Shown one piece after another: positions 35,292-45,465 of a stretch of DNA of 64,000 bases. Position 1 is the stretch's first letter; each line of letters opens with the position of its first letter. Source of the DNA: Nymphaea colorata. Taxonomy: Eukaryota > Streptophyta > Magnoliopsida > Nymphaeales > Nymphaeaceae. The translations under genes and the position numbers were made by a program. The notes below the pieces were generated by a model. It did no database searches. It was not told the origin of the DNA and saw only the letters and a program-made list of their open reading frames with translations. The stretch lies in NCBI RefSeq assembly GCF_008831285.2, contig NC_045150.1, positions 3,360,001 through 3,424,000 of the forward strand. The letters are read 5' to 3'.

Positions 35292-38033
35292 ATGGTTGAA
35301 ACTAGATCGCAAGCTAAGCAGACTCCTCAAAACGAGGCTTCATCCTCTGAACTCCGTCCAGAAACACTTGGCCTCCCAGCAATCGAGCCAGAAGCTTACT
35401 ATATGTTCCGTTTGTTCATGGAGCGATTTATGAAAGAGCAAGAAGAGCAAAAGGCTTTGATGGTTACTCCAGAGACGGATAATGAAAAGACTGCCAAGCA
35501 GAAAAGAAAGAAGAAAAACAAGTCTTTTGTTGAGGATGAAGACCATTTGAGTTCAGATTCGACAACTAGTAAGGAAGAAAAACCCGAACTGTCTTCTCTC
35601 AAAAAGAAAAAAACAACAAAGAAAAATAAAAAGGGAAAAGATGTTATGATAGAAAACAGCTCACCCAGTCCTATCACCACTGAAAGTTCGGAAGAGAAGC
35701 CCAAAAGGAAGAGAAAATCTACCAAGAAAGTAAAAAAGACAAAGAAATACATCACTAGCAGCAGCTCAGACAGTGAGAGTTCTGAAGAAAAAGTAAAGGA
35801 GATCAAGGGCAAAAAGAAAAAGACCAGGCCAGAATTGGTCGAGTTAAGTGATGATGAAAGTCCGACTAAGCGCAGATTCTACGAAATGGAGAAAAGAATG
35901 AACAATCTTGAGCTTAGGGGGAAGGGGAAACGTTCATACTCATGTGAGGACTACTACCTTGGCATTGAAGGAGACGAAGACGTGAAAGGCTTGCCCAGAG
36001 AATTCATCAGATATGATGGAACCACCTGTCCACACGTTCATCTTTCAACCTTTTTCAATGATTGCTACAAAATTCAGACAAATAACAGAGCTTTGTTCCG
36101 ATATTTTCCAAGAAGTCTTGAAGGCATTGCCGCACAATGGTATAAAGAAAATATCAATCCAATCGAGCTGAAGGAGTTTGACAAGTTGATTAACATGTTT
36201 GTTGAAAGATTTGCTCCAACCCTCAGTACCATTTGCAGTCTTCGTCAGAAACAAGAAGAAAAGGCTCGAGAATTCATCCAAAAATGGAGAATGCAATGCA
36301 ATAAGATGAAGGAGCCCATTTCTGAGACACAAGCCTTGTCACTCATTAGGAAAAATCTTGCCCAACCCTTGAAAAGTCTCATCCGCAATGCCCCGATCAA
36401 AACCTTTGCTGAGTTAATTGAACAAGCAAACTCGATAGAAGAAGGGATTGAGGAAGGAGATTTTGATGGAATTATTGCTCCTAAGTACAAAGAAGATGGA
36501 AAGAAAGGAGGAAGGACACAACTGCCTGCACAATTCATAGCCAATGCTGGCATTAGAAAGGACCATGATAATAACTACAAGCATGACAAGGGAGTCAGTT
36601 TCAAGAAGAACACACAGTTTCTCAAAGGCGACGATGAAAGGAAGAACAAACACCCAGGTTGGAGCTACGACCGAAAATTCACTCCTCTGAGCCAGTCTCG
36701 GGAGAAGATCCTGGAATACCTTCTCGCCAAAGGAACTATCGTCTTGCCAAAAGTGTCAGAGCCTCCGAAAATGATGGGAGAAAATAAAGAAAAACTGTGC
36801 AAGTTTCATCGTACCCCTGGTCATGACACTAAGGATTGTTTTGTTCTCAAAAATATTATTCAAGACTTCATCAACAAAGATCTCAAGATTTGTGATGATA
36901 GTACCCCTGAGATACTAAGGAATCCATTCCCTGACCACGGAAAGGCGGTAGTAGCCATGATCACTACAGTCACTCCACTTCCGTACCATCCACAAGAGCA
37001 CATTCGACCTTATATTGGGAGCAGCTCACACAAAATCATGGTGGTAGACCAAGGTAAGGAACCTCTAGATTTCATTGCTATGATGAAAGGCAGGATAGAA
37101 AGTTTGCCCAAGAAACTTCCTATGATTCCAAAGACTTTTATCTTACAAGGCGACGAATCATCAAATGACTCCTCAGATGAAGATCCATGCTATTTGGACG
37201 TTCTCCCCTTGGAAGAGCGTATGGATGAGGGAGACTCGATTCAAGCTTCTAAAAATCAGTCAATTACCTTCTCAGAAAAAGACCTCTCAAAATGGGGATA
37301 TTTCCATGAAGATGCTCTTTACATCGTTGTTCAGGTCAATGGGATGACGGTGCCACATGTTTTGATTGATGGAGGAAGTGGTTTGAATATTTGTCCTGAT
37401 CTCACGGCTAAAACATTGGGGTTTCGTGAAAACGAATATCGTTCTGATAATACCAAGATCTACGGATACGATGGCCGAGGCATGAACAGCAAAGGTACCC
37501 TCGACATGAATGTGATCATTGAAAATACTAGCCATTGCATTGTATTTCATGTGGTAGACGTACCACCATCATACAACCTGCTTTTGGGACGACCTTGGAT
37601 CCATCAAGTACGAGCGATCCCATCCACTCTTCATCAATACCTAAAATGGAATTTTGGTCCATCAGTCATCACTGTCCGTGCTGAGGATCCGGTCAAGAGG
37701 TTGATGCAACCTATGCTCCCTAGGCCAATTGATCCGGTAGATGTACCGAGCATAAGAACAACAAAGGACAGACCTTTGAAAGAATGGATGCAAAACATGG
37801 AGATAGAGGAACCATCCGGGAATGCTTATGCTATTTCAAGCAATCGTGCAAGTTACCAAGAACACCTATTGTATGTTCATTTCATGAAAAACCCCAAGGG
37901 TTTTCAGTTGCTTCTGAAAGGTGGCTACCGTCCATTCACTGGCCTTGGGAAAAATGAAGATGGCATCTTGCAACCAATTAGCATATCTTTTCAGATGAAC
38001 ATGAGAGGACTGGGATATCATGAAGGAATTTGA
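35292..38033 (+). CDS. gag-protease-G-patch polyprotein
   Basis: About 913 residues from ATG 35292 (MVETRSQAKQT). It has an acidic/Lys-Ser-rich N-terminal third (KKKKTTKKNKKGKD and SSSSDSESSEE). The retrotransposon gag core follows (YDGTTCPHVHLSTFFNDCYKI, then FRYFPRSLEGIAAQWYKE). A CCHC-like knuckle comes next (CKFHRTPGHDTKDC), then an aspartic protease with the Tat-type active site VLIDGGSGLNICP and flap/DVPPSYNLLLGRPW. A C-terminal G-patch-like segment (GYRPFTGLGKNEDG, then RGLGYHE) closes it. Gag packages the RNA and protease matures the polyprotein. The ORF stops at TGA 38031-38033 just before the RT exon. In Ogre elements the two are joined by splicing. Confidence 0.9.
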   Translation: MVETRSQAKQTPQNEASSSELRPETLGLPAIEPEAYYMFRLFMERFMKEQEEQKALMVTPETDNEKTAKQKRKKKNKSFVEDEDHLSSDSTTSKEEKPELSSLKKKKTTKKNKKGKDVMIENSSPSPITTESSEEKPKRKRKSTKKVKKTKKYITSSSSDSESSEEKVKEIKGKKKKTRPELVELSDDESPTKRRFYEMEKRMNNLELRGKGKRSYSCEDYYLGIEGDEDVKGLPREFIRYDGTTCPHVHLSTFFNDCYKIQTNNRALFRYFPRSLEGIAAQWYKENINPIELKEFDKLINMFVERFAPTLSTICSLRQKQEEKAREFIQKWRMQCNKMKEPISETQALSLIRKNLAQPLKSLIRNAPIKTFAELIEQANSIEEGIEEGDFDGIIAPKYKEDGKKGGRTQLPAQFIANAGIRKDHDNNYKHDKGVSFKKNTQFLKGDDERKNKHPGWSYDRKFTPLSQSREKILEYLLAKGTIVLPKVSEPPKMMGENKEKLCKFHRTPGHDTKDCFVLKNIIQDFINKDLKICDDSTPEILRNPFPDHGKAVVAMITTVTPLPYHPQEHIRPYIGSSSHKIMVVDQGKEPLDFIAMMKGRIESLPKKLPMIPKTFILQGDESSNDSSDEDPCYLDVLPLEERMDEGDSIQASKNQSITFSEKDLSKWGYFHEDALYIVVQVNGMTVPHVLIDGGSGLNICPDLTAKTLGFRENEYRSDNTKIYGYDGRGMNSKGTLDMNVIIENTSHCIVFHVVDVPPSYNLLLGRPWIHQVRAIPSTLHQYLKWNFGPSVITVRAEDPVKRLMQPMLPRPIDPVDVPSIRTTKDRPLKEWMQNMEIEEPSGNAYAISSNRASYQEHLLYVHFMKNPKGFQLLLKGGYRPFTGLGKNEDGILQPISISFQMNMRGLGYHEGI

Positions 38034-38230
38034 AGAAGATCTTGGGGGCTGATAGTATTCACTTTTGTTTCAAAATCCTCCCATGAATTTTGTAATTTTG
38101 AACATCTTTTTGTCTCGTCTCATGAGAGAACCCATTCTATGAACTAAGAACTTTTTTTTATATATATGCAAATGCAAGTAATTTTTTTGTTGTCAATTTC
38201 GTCCAACTCTTTCCTTTATCCTCTTTACAG
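38034..38230 (+). other. Stop-containing gap before RT, probable Ogre intron (3' part)
   Basis: The gap ends with a strong pyrimidine tract and acceptor (CCTCTTTACAG at 38230). The frame after the acceptor (GAT GTC GGA ACT) is open straight into the RT. I could not choose a donor with confidence; it should lie before the gag-protease stop. A spliced intron at this position is reported for Ogre elements, so the call rests on family knowledge plus the acceptor. Confidence 0.5.
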
Positions 38231-39775
38231 GATGTCGGAACTCAATATGTCTCAGTTTATTCTTTTTCCACGAAAGTCCCCCCAGAATTACCAGAATTCA
38301 CTCAGATTCAGAAACAAGAGCATCCCTCATCTTTGGTGAATGATCCAATTGAAAAAATTAATATTGGAACCAGTGAAGATCCTAAAATTCTTCAAATTGG
38401 CACCAGTTTGTCAGCGAATGAGAAGAAAAGATTGGTGGACTTTCTTATAAGTAACCAAGAAGCTTTTGCTTGGACTTATGAAGATATGCCAGACTTAGAC
38501 CCCCAATTGGTTGAACATCGTTTGCCCTTAAATCCTAATTGCAAGCCGATTAAGCAAAAATTGCGCAAGCTTGACCCTCGACTAGAAGGCCCTGTAAAAG
38601 AAGAACTAGAGGACTTGCTAAAGGCAAAATTCATTCGTGCCATCGATTACCCCGAATGGTTGGCGAACATCGTGGTGGTCCCCAAGAAAAATGGCAAAGT
38701 TAGGTTGTGCATCGACTTTCGAGACTTGAACAAAGCCACACCGAAGGATGATTATCCTCTTCCAAACATTGATCTATTGGTAGACAGTACTGCAGGCCAT
38801 GCAATGTTTTCTTTCATGGATGGATATTCGGGATATAATCAAATCAAATTAGCAGTCAAAGATCAACCTAAGATCGCTTTTACTACACCATGGGGTACTT
38901 TTTGTTACACGGTAATGCCATTTGGGTTGAAGAATGCTGGAGCAACCTATCAAAGAGCCATGGCCGCCATCTTCCATGACCAGATGCATAAAATCATGGA
39001 TGCATATATCGATGACATATTGATCAAATCCAAGACAAGAGAAGATCACATTGAAACTCTTGCCCAAGTATTCGAGAGGCTTTTACAGTACAAGCTTCGC
39101 CTGAATCCTCAAAAATGTGTGTTTGGGGTTGAGTCAGGCAAACTGTTGGGTTTCATGGTCAGTAAAAAGGGAATTGAAATGGATCTTACAAAAGCCAAGA
39201 CAATAATCGATATGCCACCACCTACCAATATCAAGGAGTTGCAAAGCTTGCAAGGACGAATCCAATCCATCAGACGATTCATTTCCAATCTGGCCATGAG
39301 ATGCGAGCCATTCAACCAGCTACTGAGGAAAGGTGTCAAGTTTGAATGGGGTTTTGAATGCCAACAGTCATTCGAAAGGATCAAGAAATACCTTCTAAAT
39401 CCACCAATTCTAAAACCACCAACGTTGGGAAGACCACTGCTGCTTTACATCACAGTGAATGAGTCAGCATGTGGCGGCTTTTTGGCACAATATGAGGAAG
39501 GAAGTCGCATCGAATATGCAATCTATTACATTAGCAAGACTTTTGTTCAGTACGAAAAGAAGTACTCTCCAATAGAGAAAACTTGTCTGGCATTGGTTTG
39601 GATGTGTCAGAAGTTGAGACATTACTTATTGGCTTGTGAGGTCAAGATACTCTCCAAACTAAATCCTCTCAAGTACATCTTGGAACAACCATTCCTTAAT
39701 GGGCGTATCGCAAAATGGCAAGTTCTGTTGATGCAATATGATCTTGAATATGTGTCTCAAAAGTCAATCAAATGA
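38231..39775 (+). CDS. Reverse transcriptase and first RNase H
   Basis: Ty3/gypsy RT with the ordered motifs WLANIVVVPKKNGKVRLCIDFRDLN, DGYSGYNQI, MPFGLKNAGATYQR and catalytic YIDDILIKS. The RNase H connection follows (FSRFISN-like RRFISN), then a degenerate RNase H (LLLYITVNESACGGFLAQ, then YSPIEKTCLALVW). Degeneration of this first RNase H is usual in Tat elements that carry a second one. The frame ends at TGA 39773-39775 within a context (KSIK, then QTIVDQLADFP) where relatives read through with a Gly codon. The stop is therefore probably a single-base lesion or base error separating RT from the next domain. Confidence 0.9.
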   Translation, partial: DVGTQYVSVYSFSTKVPPELPEFTQIQKQEHPSSLVNDPIEKINIGTSEDPKILQIGTSLSANEKKRLVDFLISNQEAFAWTYEDMPDLDPQLVEHRLPLNPNCKPIKQKLRKLDPRLEGPVKEELEDLLKAKFIRAIDYPEWLANIVVVPKKNGKVRLCIDFRDLNKATPKDDYPLPNIDLLVDSTAGHAMFSFMDGYSGYNQIKLAVKDQPKIAFTTPWGTFCYTVMPFGLKNAGATYQRAMAAIFHDQMHKIMDAYIDDILIKSKTREDHIETLAQVFERLLQYKLRLNPQKCVFGVESGKLLGFMVSKKGIEMDLTKAKTIIDMPPPTNIKELQSLQGRIQSIRRFISNLAMRCEPFNQLLRKGVKFEWGFECQQSFERIKKYLLNPPILKPPTLGRPLLLYITVNESACGGFLAQYEEGSRIEYAIYYISKTFVQYEKKYSPIEKTCLALVWMCQKLRHYLLACEVKILSKLNPLKYILEQPFLNGRIAKWQVLLMQYDLEYVSQKSIK

Positions 39776-39784
39776 CAAACAATT

Positions 39785-40477
39785 GTGGATCAGTTAGCAG
39801 ACTTCCCTCAGTACGAAGAAATCAGAACAAATGATGAGTTTCCAGATGAACATGTACTAAGATTGGAAACGGTTTCGTCATGGAAGATGTACTTTGACGG
39901 GTCCAGAAATGTGATGGGAGCAGGCATAGGCATCTTACTCATCACTCCAGAATGCGAAATGATCCCGTACTCTTTGAAACTTGATTTTCCATGTACCCAT
40001 AACATGGCTGAATATGAAGCCCTCATACAAGGACTTCGTTCTTTATTGAGTTTTCAAGTGAAAAGAGTGCATGCCTTCGGCGACTCTCAGCTTATTATAA
40101 ACCAAGTGAATGGAGAATGGCAAGTCAAAGATGAAAAGTTGGTGCCATATCAAGAAATTGCTACCTCCTTAATCTGTCAATTCGAAGAAGTACAATTGGC
40201 TCACGTAAAGAGAGAAGGTAACCCTATTGCGGATGGCCTCGCGAGCTTAGGATCAACCATCACTTTTCGAACCAATGAAGCAATCTGCTCTTTTGAGATT
40301 GGAAGATTAGAACACCCTGCTTTTGAAACGATGGCGCATGTTCATCATATCCAAGGGGGGATACGCCTTGGTACCATGACATCAAAAGGTATATTGAAAG
40401 CGGAGAATTCCCGACTGAAATGTCTAAAAATGAACAAAAAGCAATACAACGTATGTCAGCAAGGTACTTTATCCTAG
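39785..40477 (+). CDS. Second (archaeal-type) RNase H
   Basis: YFDGSRNVMGAGIGI, NMAEYEALIQGL and AFGDSQLIINQVNGEW carry the D, E and D catalytic residues of an archaeal/type-I RNase H. GNPIADGLASL closes the fold. This extra domain, acquired by the Tat clade, removes RNA from RNA-DNA hybrids. The frame departs from the integrase at a run of six G (40355-40360). Dropping to the other frame gives an open path into the integrase from 40361, so a one-base length change in that homopolymer is the likely cause. Confidence 0.88.
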   Translation: MDQLADFPQYEEIRTNDEFPDEHVLRLETVSSWKMYFDGSRNVMGAGIGILLITPECEMIPYSLKLDFPCTHNMAEYEALIQGLRSLLSFQVKRVHAFGDSQLIINQVNGEWQVKDEKLVPYQEIATSLICQFEEVQLAHVKREGNPIADGLASLGSTITFRTNEAICSFEIGRLEHPAFETMAHVHHIQGGIRLGTMTSKGILKAENSRLKCLKMNKKQYNVCQQGTLS

Positions 40478-41616
40478 CAGGGGTATTATACAGACGTGGA
40501 TTTAGCACTGAATACTCTCGGTGCCTTGATGAAGATGAGGCAAAGAAAGTAATTGAAGAATCACATCGAGGAGATTGTGGAGGCCATGTTGGTTACCAAA
40601 CCCTCACCAAACAAATAATTCGAGCAGGGTATTATTGGCCTACCATGCAAAAAGATTGTCACCAATTTGTCAAAAGATGCAAAGAATGTCAACTGCATGC
40701 TCCAGTAATTCATGCCCCAGCATCTCACTTGCATTCTGTGACATCTCCTTGGCCGTTTTCAATGTGGGCCTTTGACGTAGTCGGACCGATATCCCCTACA
40801 GCTTCTAACGGCCATAAGTATTTTCTTGCTGCAACAGATTATTTTACCAAGTGGGTAGAAGTCGTCACACTTAGAACAGTGGAAGGACGTCATGTAGTGT
40901 CCTTCATTCACAAAAATCTTCTTTGCAGATTTGGAGTCCCTCATGATATAGTATCAGACAATGGAACTCATTTCAAGAATGAAAAGATGAGGCAGTTGTG
41001 CAGCAAATACCACATCACGCACCATTTTTCAGCTCCTTATTACCCCCAAGGCAATGGACAAGCAGAGGCTACCAACAAGATCCTGATCCGCATCTTGGAA
41101 CGGACAGTAGAAACAGGAAGAAATTGGCATGAAAAGATGTACAACGCTCTATGGGCATATCGCACCACTATGAGAACTCCAACAAATGCCACTCCAGCAG
41201 AGCTAGTCTATGGAACAGAAGTGGTTCTACCATTACATGTGTTGAAACCTGCTTTGAAGTTCGCTTCTCTCATAGAGCTCTCTCTTACTCAATATCAACA
41301 AAAAAGGCTAATGCAACTCGATTTGCTAGATGAAAAGAGGCTAAAAGCGGCTGAACATGCTGAAGCTTATCGCCAAAGGGTAGCCAGACAATTTGCCAAG
41401 TCAGTTATCGAGAGACAGTTCAAAGTGAATGATTCGGTCCTACGATCTGCAGTGTACCTGAGAGGACGACCACGAGGCAAGTGGGCACCAAATTGGGAAG
41501 GCCCATATGTCATTAAGGAAGTTTTGCCCCACAATTCATACCGACTAATTGATGCTGATGGGGTGGAATTTGCCGATCCTGTTAATGCCCTTCACCTCAA
41601 GAAATTTTATGCCTAG
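40420..41616 (+). CDS. Integrase
   Basis: Domain order: HHCC zinc-binding region (HRGDCGGHVGYQT, then CKECQLH), the DDE core (FDVVGPIS, SDNGTHF, GNGQAEATNK), and a C-terminal region with GKWAPNWEGPYVIKEVLPHNSYRL near the end, the GPY/F module of Ty3/gypsy integrases. 398 residues to TAG 41614-41616 in this frame; the true N-terminus is joined to the preceding RNase H. Inserts the element cDNA and generates the 5-bp duplication seen at both ends. Confidence 0.9.
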   Translation: MSKNEQKAIQRMSARYFILAGVLYRRGFSTEYSRCLDEDEAKKVIEESHRGDCGGHVGYQTLTKQIIRAGYYWPTMQKDCHQFVKRCKECQLHAPVIHAPASHLHSVTSPWPFSMWAFDVVGPISPTASNGHKYFLAATDYFTKWVEVVTLRTVEGRHVVSFIHKNLLCRFGVPHDIVSDNGTHFKNEKMRQLCSKYHITHHFSAPYYPQGNGQAEATNKILIRILERTVETGRNWHEKMYNALWAYRTTMRTPTNATPAELVYGTEVVLPLHVLKPALKFASLIELSLTQYQQKRLMQLDLLDEKRLKAAEHAEAYRQRVARQFAKSVIERQFKVNDSVLRSAVYLRGRPRGKWAPNWEGPYVIKEVLPHNSYRLIDADGVEFADPVNALHLKKFYA

Positions 41617-41748
41617 TTCTCTTGTATTCATTTTCCAATCAATGTCAAACATTTGTGTTTCCACATCGACTATTCAATCTAGATTCTTTCCAGTTGTAAA
41701 ACATGACAATTACACTGGGGCATTTTTATTTTTATCGCTCAGGGCTTG

Positions 41749-42040
41749 AGAGCAACCCGTGCAGATAAAGGGTTAAACCCGCAATATGAAGGCAACCCAT
41801 GCAGGCAAGGGGTTAAACCTGCAATGCTAACCAAAGCAACCCATGCAGGCAAAGGGGTTAAACTTGTGCTACAAGCCAAAGCAACCCACACAGTTAAAGG
41901 GTTCAACTTGTGATGCAAGTCAAGGCAATCCATTCAGGGGGGTTAATCCTGAATTTGAAATCGGCAAACCCATGCAGGTAATGGGTTAAACCTGCAATTT
42001 AAGCTCAAACAACCCATTCAAGTAAGGGATAAAGCCTGAA
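41749..42040 (+). repeat. 3' UTR tandem repeats, period about 45 bp
   Basis: About seven diverged copies of a unit built on GCAACCCATGCAGGCAAAGG and GTTAAACCTGCAAT lie between integrase and the polypurine tract. Hypervariable tandem arrays at this place are known in Tat/Ogre elements and can seed satellite DNA. Confidence 0.85.
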
Positions 42041-42122
42041 ACATCTCTATGAAAATATCTTGCTTGAAAAATTTGTGGCGTTTATCTTTGTCACTAAGCA
42101 CGGCTAACACCGGCTTATTAAC

Positions 42123-42135
42123 AAAGAGGGGCATC
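42123..42135 (+). promoter_or_regulatory. Polypurine tract
   Basis: AAAGAGGGG followed by CATC directly before the 3' LTR start TGTAATC; primes plus-strand synthesis. Confidence 0.8.
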
Positions 42136-45100
42136 TGTAATCACCCCAAATTTTTCTAAAAGACTATGATGTTTTATCCAAGTGCGAAATTCAAATTTAG
42201 ACACAAGATTTCCAAAATACTACTCTCAGATCCAAATTAAATCCAAAATAGAACTCTCAGATCCAAATTAAATCCAAAATACTACTTTTAGATCCAAAAC
42301 CCAAGTTCAGATCCAAATCAATCATTTAAGACCGATTTGCCCCTCCTTTTGACCATAAAACCTCCTTTAGAGGGTGATTTTAGTCTTTTTCAAACAAGAC
42401 CGATTTGCCCCTCCTTTTGACCAAAAAACCTTCTTTTAGAGGGTGATTTTAGTCTTTTTCAAACAAAACCGATTTGCCCCTCCTTTTGACCAAAAAACCT
42501 TCTTTTAGAGGGTGATTTTAGTCTTTTTTAAACAAGACCGATTTGCCCCTCTTTTTGACCAAAAAACCTTCTTTTAGAGGGTGATTTTAGTCTTTTTGGT
42601 AAACAAGACCGATTTGCCCCTCCTTTTGACCAAAAAACCTTCTTTTAGAGGGTGATTTTAGTCTTTTTGGGTGGACAAGACTCATTTGCCCTTCCTTTTG
42701 GCCAAAAAATCTCTTTTTGAAGGGTGATTTTAGTCTTTTTAGGTCAAAAAAATTCAAATTTTGGGTTTTGGCTCTAAAATCCTCTATAAATACCCCCCAT
42801 ATCCCCCCTCTTGGGCAAGATTGGTCCTTGGGAGAAACTCTATTGTATTCTCACTTGAAGACTTAGAGTTTCTCTTGAGCTCTCTCTCTCTCTCCCTCTT
42901 CCTCTTTCCATTTCCTTCTCCAACTTAGAGCAAGCACTTTTGGAGCTTCATTCAAAAGAGGATCTTCAAGTGAATGTGTTCATCTTCCTTAGATCATTTC
43001 TCATTAGAGGTATGTAATCTTCATCCCTCTCATTTCTCTCTTCTTTCTTTTCATTAATATTCTTATTATTATGTTATTTCTTTTTTTTAAACATAGTCTT
43101 GTTGTTGTTTTCATTTTCTCTTCTCATCTTCATCTCTCCATGGCCAAAGGAGTTAGCACTCAAACTCTTTTTAGAGACAAGAGGCTATGCTCAAATGCAC
43201 CGGGAGCATGAGAAGATGAGATGATATTGTTGTTGTTCTTGTCTCTTGTTGTCGTTGTTCTTTTTCTTAATAGATATATTTTGTTGTTATTGTTATTTCA
43301 TTCTTCAATATAGTCTTGTTCTTGTTATTTTCTTTTTTTTTTTTCCTCCTCTTTTCATGACCAAAGGAGATAGCCCTCAATCTCTTTTTAGAGACAAGAG
43401 GCTATGCTCAAGTGCATTGGAAGCATGAAAAGATGAGAGGATCTTTCATTTCATGATTGAATCATGTTTTCTCTTTTATTAAATATAACATTGTATCTCT
43501 TTCTATATTTTCTTCTCATCTTCATCTCCCCATGGCTAAAAAAGGTAGCTCTCAATCTCTTTTTAGAGACAAGAGGCTATACTCAAAGTGCACCGGGAGC
43601 ATGAAAAGATGAGATGATCTTTCATTTTAATCATGTTCTTTCTTTTCATGAATACATTCTTATTGTTTTTTTTTGTTTCCTCTTATTTTCCTCTCTTCCT
43701 CATTTCTCCATGGCCAAAAGAGATAGCTCTCAATCTCTATTTTAGAGTCAAGAGGCTATACTCAAGTGCACCGGGAACATGAGAAGATGAAGTGGTATAT
43801 CAATTCATAGTTACATCATGTCTTCCCTCCTAATTGAACTTTGCTTTTTCCATCATTCTCTTTCTTTCTTTCATTCCTTGAATGTTATCTATAAATTATG
43901 CACGCATGATTGCTTGGTTCTTTACTTACATGTGAATGTATGGCGGGAATGAGAGTGTGGTTTGGGGACTCTTTATTTTCATATTAATTTTTGAGGTTGG
44001 GACTTGTCCAACCCGGGATAAACCCTCACGAAAATGTACATATTAATATGCATTTTCATGACATTTTGCGCTAGATTCTTTCTTAATCATCACATTAGGA
44101 ACCCTAACGAGTGCTTCGTTATGTTGCTTATTTTCTTTCATACCCAACGGTGGAAGAAATATATCCCTTACAACAAACTAAATAATAACATTCTATACTT
44201 ATATAAATCATATTTTCCAAAACATTTTAAAAAAGAACCTTCTAATATGGCCTTAGGGACTTAGCTTAGACTCTTGCATGAGTCCAAGCTCCCCTCCGGC
44301 CCACATTAAATTTGAAGTTGGTAATTTTAAGTTGTTCTTTGATTTTTTTTTTTTAATCTTGTGAAGGTATGGATGTATACACATGTTATATACATTTATG
44401 CCAACATGATGACTCACATCTTTCTCTCTCTATGTTTTCACTTTCTATTTTATAAATTTTCATATGTGCATGAATACGTATGTACATGTGTTCCATCTCC
44501 TCTCTTTCAAATATTTATTCCTCTTTTCAAGACAAAAATCTTCTCTTATAACATTTCTCATACCCATATATGCGTATGATATTTTTCTTTTCCTCTAAAA
44601 TCTCTCTTTCTCTTCGAATCAATACATCTTTTTCTCTTTATATGTGATGATATGTACACAAGTATGCATGTCTTTCTCTATATCTCTCTCTTTCCTTTCA
44701 TAAGAGTGTTTTATCTCTTGTATTCTTCTTAACATTCTCATCTCATGAACTTTCTATTTACCAACTTCAATAAGACCACAAATCAAGTAATGACCCAATA
44801 TTGGAATCATGCTTGATGGTCTACAATCTCTATCCATTTTCAAAAACTTTTCCTTCTTATATATAATAATTATAACAACGAAATCTTAGATGTATGTTGT
44901 GGTAGGAATGATATTAGATGAATGTTGTGGTAGGAATGTTTTACTTTTTTTCAATCATATAGGGTAAATGCATTCATGCATTTTCACCCACTTTATTTCA
45001 CTTATGATCACAAGCACCTCTCTAAAGGAACTTAAGCAAGAAGGGATGGAGCTCTAGCTAGGTGGTAACCGAATTAGAGCAAAATCTCAAACCTACTTAA

Positions 45101-45465
45101 AGTCTTAAGAGAACACTAAAGTGATTTCAAAATGTTTTCACAAGTTTTTCAAATGATATTTACTAGTTTCACTTTTTCCTCAAAACATTTCACATTTTCA
45201 AGCAATTCTTCAAGAACCCTTTCAAAAGTTTGAAACTCCAAACTTTCAATATTTTCTACACCGCATATAGAATCAAAAAGATGTTTTAGTTAAAACGAAA
45301 TGCATCAATGATAAACATAGTCCTTGGGTTGATTACCCCTGGTAAAGGCGCCGGGAACGGTCGATCCTCGTACCGACGGGCGAGTCCCTTTCTTTCCTCT
45401 TTCAAAACAAAAACCTTATTTTTTTGAAGCACTCCAAAACCAATGAAAATTTTGGGATGCAAACA
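42136..45465 (+). repeat. 3' LTR (3330 bp)
   Basis: Same ends and layout as the 5' LTR with a scattering of single-base differences. It carries one extra leader module, so four in all (about 43111-43223, 43341-43440, 43507-43620, 43690-43798), which accounts for the 177-bp length difference. Confidence 0.92.

Larger units (their letters stand above)
33035..38409 (+). repeat. Second copy of the retroelement 5' half (probable false duplication)
   Basis: It matches 27562-32934 end to end, including the last 46 bp of the 5' LTR, the PBS, the poly-A leader, ORF1 and gag-protease. The first 1.1 kb has many single-base deletions against copy 1 (for example TGGCACCGTG for TGGCGACCGTG). The last 1.2 kb of copy 1 has the complementary errors. 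The middle is identical as far as I can see. Confidence 0.85.
24455..45465 (+). mobile_element. Ogre-like (Tat lineage) LTR retrotransposon with PMD ORF
   Basis: Full structure in order: 5' LTR (24455-27607), PBS, leader with poly-A, plant-mobile-domain ORF, gag-protease-G-patch ORF, stop-containing gap, RT/RNase H, a second archaeal-type RNase H, integrase, 3' UTR tandem repeats, polypurine tract, 3' LTR (42136-45465), with target duplication GGTAC. A gag-upstream ORF, a tRNA-Arg PBS, a spliced gap between protease and RT, and a second RNase H are the defining set for Ogre elements in the Tat clade. The two LTRs differ by only a scattering of substitutions plus one module, so insertion is recent. 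The interval 27562-32934 is repeated at 33035-38409 around 100 Ns, probably an assembly error. Real length would then be about 15.5 kb. Confidence 0.92.

Noticed and set aside
33035-38409. A second, independent Ogre insertion or a tandem element
   Set aside because: There is no extra LTR or target duplication between the copies; they meet at a 100-N gap with contig-end errors.
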